From: Halobacterium jilantaiense
GTDB lineage: Archaea; Halobacteriota; Halobacteria; Halobacteriales; Halobacteriaceae
Direction of reading: 5' to 3'
Assembly (NCBI RefSeq): GCF_900110535.1
Contig: NZ_FOJA01000001.1
Coordinates: forward strand, 1,116,001-1,180,000
DNA: 64,000 nucleotides
Positions 51,199 to 59,416 of the stretch are shown one piece after another; the stretch's first letter is position 1; every line of letters begins with the position of its first letter. Made by a program: the position numbers and the translations under genes. The notes under the pieces are model-generated. The model did not search any database and was not told the DNA's origin. It saw nothing but the letters and a program-made list of their open reading frames with translations.

Positions 51199-52374
51199 AT
51201 GTTCACACCACTCCAGGTCGGCAACGAACTGGCGGCCGTCGCTGCCGGACCCCCGGCGACGGTCGTCGGTGGCTCCCTGACGACAGTCGTCGGACTGTTG
51301 TTACTGGTGCTGCTGGCCGTCGTCATCTACGAGACCGTCCAGATCGTCGACGCCTACGAGAAGCAGGCGCTGACGGTCTTCGGCGAGTACCGAGGGCTGC
51401 TCGAACCGGGTATCAACATCATCCCGCCGTTCGTCTCCCGGACGTACACGTTCGACATGCGTACGCAGACCATCGACGTGCCCCGTCAGGAGGCCATCAC
51501 GCGGGACAACTCTCCGGTGACGGCCGACGCCGTCGTCTACATCCGGGTGCGCGAGGCGAAACGCGCGTTCCTCGAAGTCGACGACTACAAGACCGCCGTA
51601 TCGAATCTGGCGCAGACGACGCTGCGCGCGGTGCTCGGCGACATGGAACTCGACGACACCCTGAACAAGCGCCAGGAGATCAACTCCCGCATCCGCACCG
51701 AACTCGACGAACCCACGGACGAGTGGGGCATCCGGGTCGAGAGCGTGGAGGTCCGGGAGGTCAACCCGAGCCAGGAAGTCCAGAAGGCGATGGAGCAACA
51801 GACCAGCGCCGAGCGCCGCCGCCGCGCCATGATTCTGGAGGCGCAGGGTGAGCGGCAGTCCGCCATCGAGAACGCGCAGGGTGACAAGCAGTCGAACATC
51901 ATCCGCGCGCAGGGTGAGAAGCAGTCCCAGATTCTCGAAGCCCAGGGTGACGCCATCTCGACCGTGCTCCGCGCGAAGTCGGCGGAGTCGATGGGCGAGC
52001 GCGCCATCATCGAGAAGGGCATGGAGACGCTGGAGGGCATCGGCCACGGCGAGTCGAACACGTTCGTCATCCCGCAGGAGCTGTCCAGCCTGGTCGGCCG
52101 GTACGGCAAACACCTCTCCGGCAGCGACGTCTCCGGCGACGGCACCGAACTCGGGAGCCTGGAGTTCGACGCGGAGACCCGCGAACTCATCGGGCTCGAC
52201 GACATCGACGAGATTCTGAACCAGATCAGCCAGGAGGCGGACGTCGACCCCGCAGACCTGGAGGAGCAGGCCGAGGCCGTCCAGCGCGGCGAGGACACGG
52301 GCCTGCAGAACGCCGACGAAGTCATCGAGGAGATGGACGCGGAACTCGACAACGGCGGCAGCGACGAGACGTAG
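51199..52374 (+). CDS. Stomatin/prohibitin (SPFH) family protein
   Basis: The 391-residue protein has an N-terminal span (about 27-48), an SPFH domain (KQALTVFGEYRGLLEPG, RTQTIDVPRQEAITRDNSPV) and a coiled coil of four 11-residue repeats around 214-258 (EAQGERQSAIE, NAQGDKQSNII, RAQGEKQSQIL, EAQGDAISTVL), then an acidic tail. These proteins form membrane microdomain scaffolds and pair with NfeD, as here. The ATG at 51199 is 27 nt after cttattg. Confidence 0.93.
   Translation: MFTPLQVGNELAAVAAGPPATVVGGSLTTVVGLLLLVLLAVVIYETVQIVDAYEKQALTVFGEYRGLLEPGINIIPPFVSRTYTFDMRTQTIDVPRQEAITRDNSPVTADAVVYIRVREAKRAFLEVDDYKTAVSNLAQTTLRAVLGDMELDDTLNKRQEINSRIRTELDEPTDEWGIRVESVEVREVNPSQEVQKAMEQQTSAERRRRAMILEAQGERQSAIENAQGDKQSNIIRAQGEKQSQILEAQGDAISTVLRAKSAESMGERAIIEKGMETLEGIGHGESNTFVIPQELSSLVGRYGKHLSGSDVSGDGTELGSLEFDAETRELIGLDDIDEILNQISQEADVDPADLEEQAEAVQRGEDTGLQNADEVIEEMDAELDNGGSDET
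51841..51973 (+). repeat. Four-copy 33-bp tandem repeat inside the stomatin gene
   Basis: The core gcgcagggtga recurs at 51841, 51874 and 51907 and as gcccagggtga at 51940, exactly 33 bp apart. It encodes the 11-residue coiled-coil repeat. Confidence 0.8.
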
Positions 52375-52438
52375 CCCGGCCCCGCCGTCGGCGACCGCAC
52401 CGAACGTTTTTCTCGGGTCGTCGCGTACGGTGACTCGA

Positions 52439-53041
52439 ATGGGTATCGACGAGGACAAGCGCGCGACCCTCCGCCGGTTCGCCGCGGTCGGCGCAGCGAG
52501 TCCGCTGACGCGGCTCGCGGGCGACGACAGCGTCGAGGGTAGCAGCGAGGTCCGCGACGCCATCACGGGCTACCTGGCGACGACGCCGGGCGCGCACTTC
52601 TCGAAGCTCCGCGACGACCTCAAGCTGGGGACCGGCGAGACCCAGCACCACCTGCGGACGCTGCTGGAGGACGGTGCCGTCGAGAGCGTACGGGACGGCG
52701 ACTACAAGCGCTTCTATCCGGCGGGCCAGTTCTCGGCCTTCGAGCAGCGCGCGCTGGGCTACCTCCGGCGGGACACCCCGCGGGGGATGGTCGTGGAACT
52801 CCTCCGGAATCCGGACGCGACCGGCAGCGACCTCGCGGACGCGCTGGACGTGTCACCGGCGACCGTGAGCAAGTACGCCGCCCAGCTCGAGGACGCCGGG
52901 ATGCTGTCGCGGACGGACGGCTACGCCGTCGAGCGCCCGGAGACGCTCGTCACGCTGCTCGTGCGGTACGCCGACTCCTTCGACGCGAACGCCGTGGACT
53001 TCGCGGGCGACGCGGCCGACTTGCTCTCCTACGACCCGTAG
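52439..53041 (+). CDS. Winged-helix transcriptional regulator, tandem wHTH
   Basis: The 200-residue protein carries two winged-helix patterns: DAITGYLATTPGAHFSKLRDDL with GETQHHLRTLLEDGAVESVRD, and MVVELLRNPDATGSDLADAL with SPATVSKYAAQLEDAGMLSRTDG. This tandem MarR/ArsR-like form is common in haloarchaea. The ligand is unknown. It follows the stomatin gene by 64 bases and has its own gtttttctc box, so it may respond to membrane state. The ATG at 52439 is preferred to the upstream GTG. Confidence 0.85.
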   Translation: MGIDEDKRATLRRFAAVGAASPLTRLAGDDSVEGSSEVRDAITGYLATTPGAHFSKLRDDLKLGTGETQHHLRTLLEDGAVESVRDGDYKRFYPAGQFSAFEQRALGYLRRDTPRGMVVELLRNPDATGSDLADALDVSPATVSKYAAQLEDAGMLSRTDGYAVERPETLVTLLVRYADSFDANAVDFAGDAADLLSYDP

Positions 53042-53202
53042 CCGGCGCTCGGCAGTTCGAGCGCGCACAGCCCGAGTGGGCTGCGAGGACAGATACTGAC
53101 AGCGGTGTCACGCGCAGCGGCGCGCGACTGACCGAAAACGCGGTGTCGCCGACGACGGCCGGCGACTGACCGGGTGGACGACAGCCGCAGACGCCGGGGT
53201 GT

Positions 53203-53442
53203 TCAGGCGACGACTTTCCAGGTCGTCGAGGAGGAGTACCCCCAGCGTTCGACGTCGAGGTCGTGGTCGGCCTCCTCGATGGCGGGCATGTTCGCGCCGA
53301 CCTCCTTCGCAGAGAGGTCGAGTTCGTCGCCGATGTTCCGCGACTTGAAGTAGGTGCGGTCGTCGGCGTGGTCGCGGAGGTAGTCGAGGATGCGGTGCTG
53401 CTTGGGGGTGAGTGACTGGGCCGCCGCGGCGGTCGCGCTCAT
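53203..53442 (-). CDS. Small winged-helix-like protein (DUF7123-like)
   Basis: The 79-residue protein has an HTH-like pattern (LTPKQHRILDYLRDHADDR, then NIGDELDLSAKEVGANMPAI) and ends WGYSSSTTWKVVA. It matches what I recall of haloarchaeal DUF7123, a small DNA-binding candidate. The ATG at 53442 is preceded on its strand by palindromic sequence at 53457-53484. Confidence 0.75.
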   Translation of the reverse strand: MSATAAAAQSLTPKQHRILDYLRDHADDRTYFKSRNIGDELDLSAKEVGANMPAIEEADHDLDVERWGYSSSTTWKVVA

Positions 53443-53702
53443 ATCAGTACGGACGGCGTACCGACCCAAGAGGGGTTTGGTACGGCCAGTAAAACGCCGC
53501 GCTTGCTTGCGGTTTTGGGGGAGCGGAGCGGTGGCAGTGGTACGGTAGTCGGTGTAGTTGGTAGGCTTGGCTAACTGCCGTCTCGGTCGGCGGTGGCCGG
53601 CATCGTGACGCCACGCGGCAACCGTCGTGCCGTCTGCTGGTCGCGGCCCGGCCAGGGGGGAGACCGAAGGAACTTACAGCGAGCCAGCGAACAGTGGTTT
53701 CA
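53443..53702. other. 260-base region between divergent genes, palindrome-rich
   Basis: Contains the arms cgtacc (53457-53462) and ggtacg (53479-53484) with further pairing of ccc/ggg inside, then an imperfect aaaa..ccgc/gcgg-tttt hairpin (about 53491-53516), then a G/T-rich stretch. These lie upstream of both the DUF7123-like gene and the AglD-like gene. No coding frame is supported. Confidence 0.45.
53671..53680 (+). promoter_or_regulatory. TATA-like box of the AglD-like gene
   Basis: aacttacagc is centred about 28 nt before the ATG at 53703. Confidence 0.5.
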
Positions 53703-55544
53703 ATGAGCGATTCGGCCGTCGAGGTGAGCGTCGTCCTCCCCGCGTACAACGAGGCCGACACCATCGAGACGACGGTCCAGACCACGCTCGACACCCTCGA
53801 GAGCTTCCTCTCGGCGGAGAGCTTCGAGGTGGTGGTCGCGGAAGACGGCTGCGAGGACGAGACGCCGGCAATCGCCGACCGGCTGGCGGCCGACGACGAC
53901 CGCGTCCGGCACTTCCACAGCGACGACCGTCTGGGACGCGGCGGCGCGCTGAACGCGGCGTTTCGTGACGCTCGCGGCGACACGCTCGTCTACTTCGACA
54001 CGGACATGGCGACGGACATGCGGCACCTCGAAGAGCTCGTGGAGAGCGTGCGCTCGGGACGCTTCGACCTCGCCACGGGCTCGCGCTGGATGCCGGGGGA
54101 GGCTGCAGACCGCCCCGCGAAACGCGGGGTTCCCTCGAAAGGATTCAACGTCGCCGTGCGGACGCTGCTCGGCTCCGAGTTACGGGACCACCAGTGTGGC
54201 TTCAAGGCGTTCAGCCGGAGCGCCTTCGAGACGCTCGTCGACGACGTGGAGGACGAGCACTGGTTCTGGGACACCGAGATGCTCGTGCGCGCGCAGCGCC
54301 GCGGCCTCGACGTCAAGGAGTTCGCCGTCGACTGGACGCCGAAAGGCGACTCGAAGGTCGACCTCGTGCGGGACGTCTTCGGCATGGGGAGCCAGATTCT
54401 GCGGTGTTTCTGGGAGTTCTCGGTGAGCCCGTACGCGAACCGCCGCACGGGCATGGTCGTCGGGAGCCTGCTGTCGGTCGCAGCGTTCGCGCTGATGTTC
54501 GTCTACATCGACGTCGGCGCGTTCGTCGACGCCGTCTCGAACGCCGACCCCGCGCTCGTCGCCGCCGCGGCCGTCGTCTACCTGACGTCGTGGCCCCTGC
54601 GCGGGCAGCGCTACCGGGACATCCTCGCCGAACTCGGCTACCGGGAGGACGTCTGGTTCCTCACGGGCGCGGTGTTCATCAGTCAGACCGGGAACCTCGT
54701 CATCCCCGCCCGAGCGGGTGACGCCATCCGCGCGTACGTCGTGAAGGCCCGGCGGGGCGTCCCGTACACGACCGGGTTCGCGTCGCTGGCCGTCGAGCGC
54801 GTCTTCGACCTGCTCACCATCACCGTGCTCGCGGGGGGCGTGCTCGTCGCGCTGTCGCTGTTCTCGCCGTCGACACTGGCCGAACTCGCGTCGACGGCGG
54901 CCGGCGAGGGGCTCAGCGGCCAGGAGTCCGCGGCTGTCCAGCAGGCGACTATCGTCTCTACCGTCGTCGGCGCGCTCGCCGTCGCCGCGGTGGTCGCCAT
55001 CGTCTGGTCGGCCCGCACCGACTCGAACTACGTCCGCGGGCTCGTGGAGTGGGCGAGCGACGACTCCTACGTCGAGTTCGTCGCCGGCATCTTCGAGCGG
55101 TTCGTCGGCGACGTCCAGAAGGTCGCCGCGGACGGCCGGGCGTTCGCCGGCATCGGCGCGTCCAGCGTCGTCATCTGGACCATCGACGTCGCGACCGCCC
55201 TGCTCGTGTTCCTGGCGTTCGGCCTCGACCTCTCGCTCGCGAGCCTGCTCGCCGTCGGCTTCTTCGCGGTGAGCGTCGGGAACCTCTCGAAGGTCATTCC
55301 GGGGCCGCCGGGCGGCATCGGCATCTACGAGGCGGCGTTCGCAGCCATCGTGTCGACGCTGCTCCCGGTGGCGTTCGGAACGGCGGTCGGCATCGCCATC
55401 GTCGACCACATCGTGAAGAACGTCGTCACCGTGGCGGGCGGTGCCGTCTCGATGACGACGCTGAACGTCTCGCTGACCGAGGCCGTCGACGGCCGGGAGG
55501 CGGACGTCGCGGCCGAGAGCGAGGCCACGCCCGTCGAGGAGTAG
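53703..55544 (+). CDS. aglD: AglD-like dolichol-phosphate glycosyltransferase with flippase-like domain
   Basis: The 613-residue protein joins a family 2 glycosyltransferase (1-240: SVVLPAYNEADTIE, VVAEDGCEDETP, VYFDTDMATDM, TGSRWMPGE, HQCGFKAFSR) to a C-terminal membrane domain with about eight spans of the YbhN/LPG-synthase type (QTGNLVIPARAGDAIRAY, VIPGPPGGIGIYEA). This fusion is the layout of AglD, which in Haloferax transfers mannose to dolichol phosphate for S-layer N-glycosylation. Orthology by layout and neighbourhood is likely, but another hexose is possible. Confidence 0.85.
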   Translation: MSDSAVEVSVVLPAYNEADTIETTVQTTLDTLESFLSAESFEVVVAEDGCEDETPAIADRLAADDDRVRHFHSDDRLGRGGALNAAFRDARGDTLVYFDTDMATDMRHLEELVESVRSGRFDLATGSRWMPGEAADRPAKRGVPSKGFNVAVRTLLGSELRDHQCGFKAFSRSAFETLVDDVEDEHWFWDTEMLVRAQRRGLDVKEFAVDWTPKGDSKVDLVRDVFGMGSQILRCFWEFSVSPYANRRTGMVVGSLLSVAAFALMFVYIDVGAFVDAVSNADPALVAAAAVVYLTSWPLRGQRYRDILAELGYREDVWFLTGAVFISQTGNLVIPARAGDAIRAYVVKARRGVPYTTGFASLAVERVFDLLTITVLAGGVLVALSLFSPSTLAELASTAAGEGLSGQESAAVQQATIVSTVVGALAVAAVVAIVWSARTDSNYVRGLVEWASDDSYVEFVAGIFERFVGDVQKVAADGRAFAGIGASSVVIWTIDVATALLVFLAFGLDLSLASLLAVGFFAVSVGNLSKVIPGPPGGIGIYEAAFAAIVSTLLPVAFGTAVGIAIVDHIVKNVVTVAGGAVSMTTLNVSLTEAVDGREADVAAESEATPVEE

Positions 55545-55586
55545 CGTGGCTCGGAGCGACCATCGGGGGCGAGAGCCACGAGAACC

Positions 55587-55650
55587 GCGAACGGGGAGCG
55601 CAGCGACCCGTGAGCGAGCGAAGTGAGCCGTGAGACCGCAGTGGTCTGCG
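55587..55650. repeat. Haloarchaeal dispersed GAGCGNAG-type repeat
   Basis: The stretch gcgaacggggagcg-cagcgacccgtgagc and gagcgaagtgagcc is composed of recurring gagcg(a/c)ag units. A near-identical sentence, gcgagcggggagc-aacgcgacccgcgagc, occurs in the scpA coding region at 30977-31004. Such strings lie between genes in many haloarchaea; function unknown. Confidence 0.5.
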
Positions 55651-55664
55651 AGCAGTAGCGAGAG

Positions 55665-56216
55665 TCAGTAGTACTCGGTGACGAACGGCCCGAGTGCGCC
55701 CGCGACGGCCGTCCGAAGCGCCTCGGTCCGGTCGGTCATCCCGGCGGTCAGCACGCCCGCCGCGCCCTGATTCTCGGCGACACCGGACGTGTCCAGCAGG
55801 TCGTCCATTACCGGCCCGAGTTCGTCGCCGTCGCGGAGCCGAGCGGCCACGTTACCGGGGAGCCGGAGGCGAGGCCCGGCCGCGATTTCGGTGCGGTCGC
55901 CGTCGGTGGCGGCCGCCCACATAATCAGGTAGAGGTCGCCGTCCCGCTCGGTGCTCGCGGTTCCACCGCTCGCGTTCCCCGCGGTCTCGCGATGCTCGAC
56001 CGCGCAAACCCCTCCTTCCAGCCCGACCCCGAGGTCGTACTCCGGTCCGAACGCCCGCTCGGCGCGGGTGCGGGCCCCCTCGATGGTCTCGTCGTCGCCC
56101 CAGGGCTGCTCGCTGACGCCGCTGTCGACGGAGACGGCGTCGACGGTGGCGTCGGGGAGCGCGCGCTGGACGGCGTCGCGCTTCACGGGGTTGCCGGAAC
56201 CGACTGCTACGTGCAC
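55665..56216 (-). CDS. Inosine/xanthosine triphosphatase (DUF84, YjjX-like)
   Basis: The 183-residue protein hydrolyses non-canonical purine triphosphates (ITP, XTP) to keep them out of DNA. The signature VAVGSGNPVKRDAVQRAL (3-20) and DDETIEGARTRAERAF, LGVGLEGGVCAVE are diagnostic of DUF84. GTG start at 56216. Together with endonuclease V at 11-12 kb it covers two layers of defence against deaminated purines. Confidence 0.88.
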   Translation of the reverse strand: MHVAVGSGNPVKRDAVQRALPDATVDAVSVDSGVSEQPWGDDETIEGARTRAERAFGPEYDLGVGLEGGVCAVEHRETAGNASGGTASTERDGDLYLIMWAAATDGDRTEIAAGPRLRLPGNVAARLRDGDELGPVMDDLLDTSGVAENQGAAGVLTAGMTDRTEALRTAVAGALGPFVTEYY

Positions 56217-56239
56217 GCCTCCCACCGGGAGCGCGCGCC

Positions 56240-56950
56240 TTAGTCCTCGCGGAGCAAGCCGGCGAGGTGCTCGATGCCGTCGATAAGTCGGGGGCTCGGC
56301 TGGTTCAGAAGACTGTCGTCGACGACGTGAACGTCGGCGTCGATGCCCCAGCGGTCTGCGGGGTCGGCGTCGGTCTGTTCGCCCGTCCCGCAGATGTGAA
56401 CGACGGCGTGCTCGGGGGCGGCCTCGCGGACGACGTCCGGGTCGACCTCGCGGGAGCGCTCGCCCGAGGGGACGAACGGATAGCGGCCGCCCGCCGCGTC
56501 GACGGCGTCGGGCACCCAGTTGCCGGCCGCCATCGGTGGGTCGGCCCACTCCTCGCAGTAGACGACTGGACGGTCGGCGGGCGCTCGCTCACAAACTGTC
56601 TCGACGCGCTCGCGGCAGGCGGCTTCGAGTGCGTGGCCGCGTTCCAGGAGACCGACGGCGGCTCCGATGGCGGCGAACGAAGAGAGGACGTCGTCAAGTG
56701 TGGCTGGTTCGACGTGCTGGACGTCGAGGCCGCGGTCGCGGAGGTCGTCCCGAATCTCGGCCTGGAGGCCGTCGCTCGTCAGGACGACATCCGGGTCGCG
56801 GTCGACGACCGCCTCGTAGTCGGGATTCAGCCAGCCGCCCACGGCGGGCGCGTCGGCGCTACAGTGCGTCGTCCGGCCGACCAGACGGTCGGCGGCGTCG
56901 AGGGCGGTGACGACGTTCGTGGCGCTCGGCGCGAGCGAGACGACGCGCAT
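56240..56950 (-). CDS. BtuF-like (helical backbone metal receptor) protein, no signal peptide
   Basis: The 236-residue protein shows RVVSLAPSATNVVTALDAADRLVGRT, DPDVVLTSDGLQ and YCEEWADPPMAAGNWVPDAVDAAGG, as in periplasmic cobalamin or iron-chelate binding proteins. There is no signal peptide or lipobox even with the longer possible start at 57034, so it may be cytosolic, or anchored by a partner. The ATG at 56950 begins directly at the conserved VVSLAP strand. No ABC transporter genes are adjacent. Confidence 0.8.
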   Translation of the reverse strand: MRVVSLAPSATNVVTALDAADRLVGRTTHCSADAPAVGGWLNPDYEAVVDRDPDVVLTSDGLQAEIRDDLRDRGLDVQHVEPATLDDVLSSFAAIGAAVGLLERGHALEAACRERVETVCERAPADRPVVYCEEWADPPMAAGNWVPDAVDAAGGRYPFVPSGERSREVDPDVVREAAPEHAVVHICGTGEQTDADPADRWGIDADVHVVDDSLLNQPSPRLIDGIEHLAGLLRED

Positions 56951-57225
56951 AGCCGTGTTTGCGGGGCTGCCGGCAAAACGCTCGCGGTCCGGAGGAGAAC
57001 CCCTCTGTTCTTCACTAATAATTGTGTCTACCACCGAGTAGTTTGCAGCGAGCCTTTGTCAGGAATATTGCCGGTGGGCTCGAATCGGCGAAATTCGCGA
57101 ATATCCGAGTGTGAGGGCGCGTGCCACCGACGCGCGCGGCGAGCGGAGAACGCAACTGTTAAGTTGTAACTGGGTAAACGAATGCCCTACGACTCATCCG
57201 GGTTTTTCCGGGGGGCTGTACGCTT
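56951..57225. other. 275-base divergent region between the BtuF-like gene and tfb
   Basis: A/T-rich for this genome. It holds a perfect palindrome gcgaaattcgc (57088-57098), flanking gaatat-type half repeats, a probable tfb TATA box (gttaagttgt, 57158-57167) and a ccgggttttt/ccgggggg direct repeat near the tfb start. No coding frame. Confidence 0.5.
57088..57098. promoter_or_regulatory. Palindrome between the BtuF-like gene and tfb, operator candidate
   Basis: gcgaa-a-ttcgc is a perfect 11-base palindrome in the divergent promoter region. Confidence 0.35.
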
Positions 57226-58185
57226 ATGACAGACGCACGAATGCGTTCCCGCGAGCAGGAGCGCACGGACGAGACGGAATCGGAATCGACGGACGGCTGC
57301 CCGGAGTGCGGCGGCCTCGTCGTCAACGACGAAGAGCACGGGGAGTCGGTGTGTGCCGACTGCGGGCTCGTCGTCGAGGAGGACGGCATCGACCGCGGGC
57401 CCGAGTGGCGCGCGTTCGACTCCAAGGAGAAAGACGAGAAGTCCCGGGTCGGCGCACCGACCACGAACACGATGCACGACAAGGGACTGTCGACGAACAT
57501 CGACTGGCGGGACAAGGACGCCTACGGGAACTCGCTGTCCTCGAATCAGCGCCAGAAGATGCAGCGCCTGCGCAAGTGGAACGAGCGCTTCCGCACTCGG
57601 GACGCCAAGGAGCGCAACCTCAAGCAGGCCCTCGGCGAGATCGACCGGATGGCCTCCGCGCAGGGCCTGCCGGATAACGTCCGTGAGACGGCGTCGGTCA
57701 TCTACCGCCGCGCGCTCGAGGACGACCTGCTGCCCGGTCGCTCCATCGAGGGTGTCGCCACGTCCTGCGTGTACGCCGCCGCGCGGCAGGCCGGCGTCCC
57801 GCGCAGCCTCGACGAGATTGCGGACGTCTCCCGCGTCGAGAAGGCCGAGATCGCCCGCACGTACCGCTACGTCGTCCGCGAACTCGGTCTGGAGGTTGCG
57901 CCCGCGGACCCCGAGAGCTACGTGCCGCGGTTCGCCAGCGACCTCGGTCTCAGCGACGAGGCCAGCCACCGCGCCCGCGAGCTCCTGAAGACCGCGAAGG
58001 ACAAGGGCGTCCACTCCGGCAAGTCGCCGGTCGGCCTCGCGGCCGCCGCCGTCTACGCCGCGGCGCTGCTGACGAACGAGAAGACGACGCAGGCGAAGGT
58101 CTCGGAGGTCGCGGACATCTCCGAAGTCACCATCCGGAACCGCTACCACGAGCTGCTGGAAGCCGAAGACACCATCCCGGTGTAG
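57226..58185 (+). CDS. tfb: Transcription initiation factor TFB
   Basis: TFB bridges TBP-TATA and RNA polymerase. The 319-residue protein has an N-terminal zinc ribbon (C25, C28, C43, C46 in CPECGG and CADCGL), the B-finger region RGPEWRAFD, and two cyclin-like repeats (about 115-205 and 215-310, [20 protein letters not shown] and [19 protein letters not shown]). Haloarchaea have several TFB paralogues, so this is one of a set. The leader is about 35 nt if the TATA box at 57158 is used, unlike the leaderless pattern of most neighbours. Confidence 0.95.
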   Translation: MTDARMRSREQERTDETESESTDGCPECGGLVVNDEEHGESVCADCGLVVEEDGIDRGPEWRAFDSKEKDEKSRVGAPTTNTMHDKGLSTNIDWRDKDAYGNSLSSNQRQKMQRLRKWNERFRTRDAKERNLKQALGEIDRMASAQGLPDNVRETASVIYRRALEDDLLPGRSIEGVATSCVYAAARQAGVPRSLDEIADVSRVEKAEIARTYRYVVRELGLEVAPADPESYVPRFASDLGLSDEASHRARELLKTAKDKGVHSGKSPVGLAAAAVYAAALLTNEKTTQAKVSEVADISEVTIRNRYHELLEAEDTIPV

Positions 58186-58211
58186 TGGGCCCCCGGTTCG
58201 GGACAGTGTAG

Positions 58212-58222
58212 CACCCTTTTTC
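58212..58222 (+). promoter_or_regulatory. T-rich promoter box of aroD
   Basis: accctttttcc is centred about 29 nt before the ATG at 58247. Confidence 0.45.
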
Positions 58223-58246
58223 CTGCTGGCCGCGCGTGGGGCCGGT

Positions 58247-58921
58247 ATGGACTTCCAGGATTTCATGCTGGCGGCAACCGTCGGCGACCTCTCCGAGGAG
58301 CCGGCGGCCCGCGAGCACGCCGACCTCGTCGAGTTCCGCATGGACCTCGCCGAGGACCCCCTCGGCGCTCTCGACGACTACGACGGCGAACTCCCCGTTC
58401 TCGCGACGAACCGGCCGGTGTGGGAGGGTGGGGAGGCCGACGACGAGGGTCGCGTCGACGCGCTCGCGGAGGCCGCGCGCACCGACTGCGTCGCCGCCAT
58501 CGACATCGAACTCGCCGCGCTCGTCGAGGACGAGGGCGACGGCGCGGAGGCGCTGGCGGCCGCGCGCTCGACCGAGACGGCGTCTGTGATCTCCACGCAC
58601 GACTTCGAGGGCGCGCCCGACCTCTCCGAGATGGCCGACCGGCTCGGCGAGGCGTGCTCGCTGGGCGATGTCGGGAAGCTCGCAGTGACGCCGACCGACC
58701 GCGGGGACGCCCTCGACCTCCTGCGGGTCACCCACGAGTACAGCGCCGCGGGCATGACCGTCGCCACGATGGGGATGGGCGAACTCGGCCGGCACACGCG
58801 GGCCGTCGCGCCGCTGTACGGGTCGACGCTCGGCTACGCGCCGGTCGACCCCGAGGCGTCGACAGCGCCCGGCCAGTACAGCGCCGAAGCGCTCCGCTCC
58901 CTGCTCTCGGACCTCCGGTAG
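58247..58921 (+). CDS. aroD: 3-dehydroquinate dehydratase, type I
   Basis: Third step of the shikimate pathway: 3-dehydroquinate to 3-dehydroshikimate via a Schiff base. The 224-residue protein has Glu29 in VEFRMD, the catalytic His118 in [10 protein letters not shown] and Lys144 in GKLAVTPTD, then [25 protein letters not shown] near the C terminus. Short, as in archaeal type I enzymes. The start is ccggt-ATG. Confidence 0.93.
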   Translation: MDFQDFMLAATVGDLSEEPAAREHADLVEFRMDLAEDPLGALDDYDGELPVLATNRPVWEGGEADDEGRVDALAEAARTDCVAAIDIELAALVEDEGDGAEALAAARSTETASVISTHDFEGAPDLSEMADRLGEACSLGDVGKLAVTPTDRGDALDLLRVTHEYSAAGMTVATMGMGELGRHTRAVAPLYGSTLGYAPVDPEASTAPGQYSAEALRSLLSDLR

Positions 58922-58977
58922 GAGTGACCGGCGTCGGCTGTCGGTGGGTTTAGGGGCGCTGGCGAGAGAGCCCCGGT

Positions 58978-59412
58978 GTGGTCAACAGACGTGGACTCAT
59001 CGCGGGCGTGCTGGGGTTCTTCTACCCCGGGCTGGGCCACGCGTACCTGCGGGCGTGGCTCCGTGCTGTCGCGTGGTTCGGGCTGGCCGTCGTGACGGCG
59101 GCCGTCGTCGTCCCGGAGTCGGCCATCCAGGCCTTCGAGGCTCGCGGACTCCAGGGCTTGCTGGAGGCCAGCGAGTCCTTCGGGTCGCGGGTGACGCTGA
59201 GCCTGCTGGCGGTGCGGGTGTTCAGCGTGGTCGACGCGTACGTGCTCGCGGTCAAGCAGTCCTCGCCGGCGACGCCAGCAGCGGGCAACGACGGCGAGGA
59301 CGCCCCGACGTGTCCGGCCTGCGGGAAGGAACTCGACGAGGAACTGGACTTCTGTCCGTGGTGTACGCAGCGACTCGACGCGCCGGTGGACCCGGACGCC
59401 GGCCCCGAGTGA
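58978..59412 (+). CDS. Membrane protein with C-terminal zinc ribbon
   Basis: The 144-residue protein has an N-terminal FFYPGLGHAYLRAW motif typical of TM2-like membrane proteins, two to three spans, and a C-terminal zinc ribbon (CPACGKELDEELDFCPWC). Function is unknown. GTG start at 58978. It converges on the aroB' gene, the stops lying four bases apart. Confidence 0.7.
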   Translation: MVNRRGLIAGVLGFFYPGLGHAYLRAWLRAVAWFGLAVVTAAVVVPESAIQAFEARGLQGLLEASESFGSRVTLSLLAVRVFSVVDAYVLAVKQSSPATPAAGNDGEDAPTCPACGKELDEELDFCPWCTQRLDAPVDPDAGPE

Positions 59413-59416
59413 CTCG

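Noticed and set aside
56951-57225. Cobalamin riboswitch before the BtuF-like gene
   Set aside because: No B12-box-like conserved core is visible, and this riboswitch class is not expected in haloarchaea.
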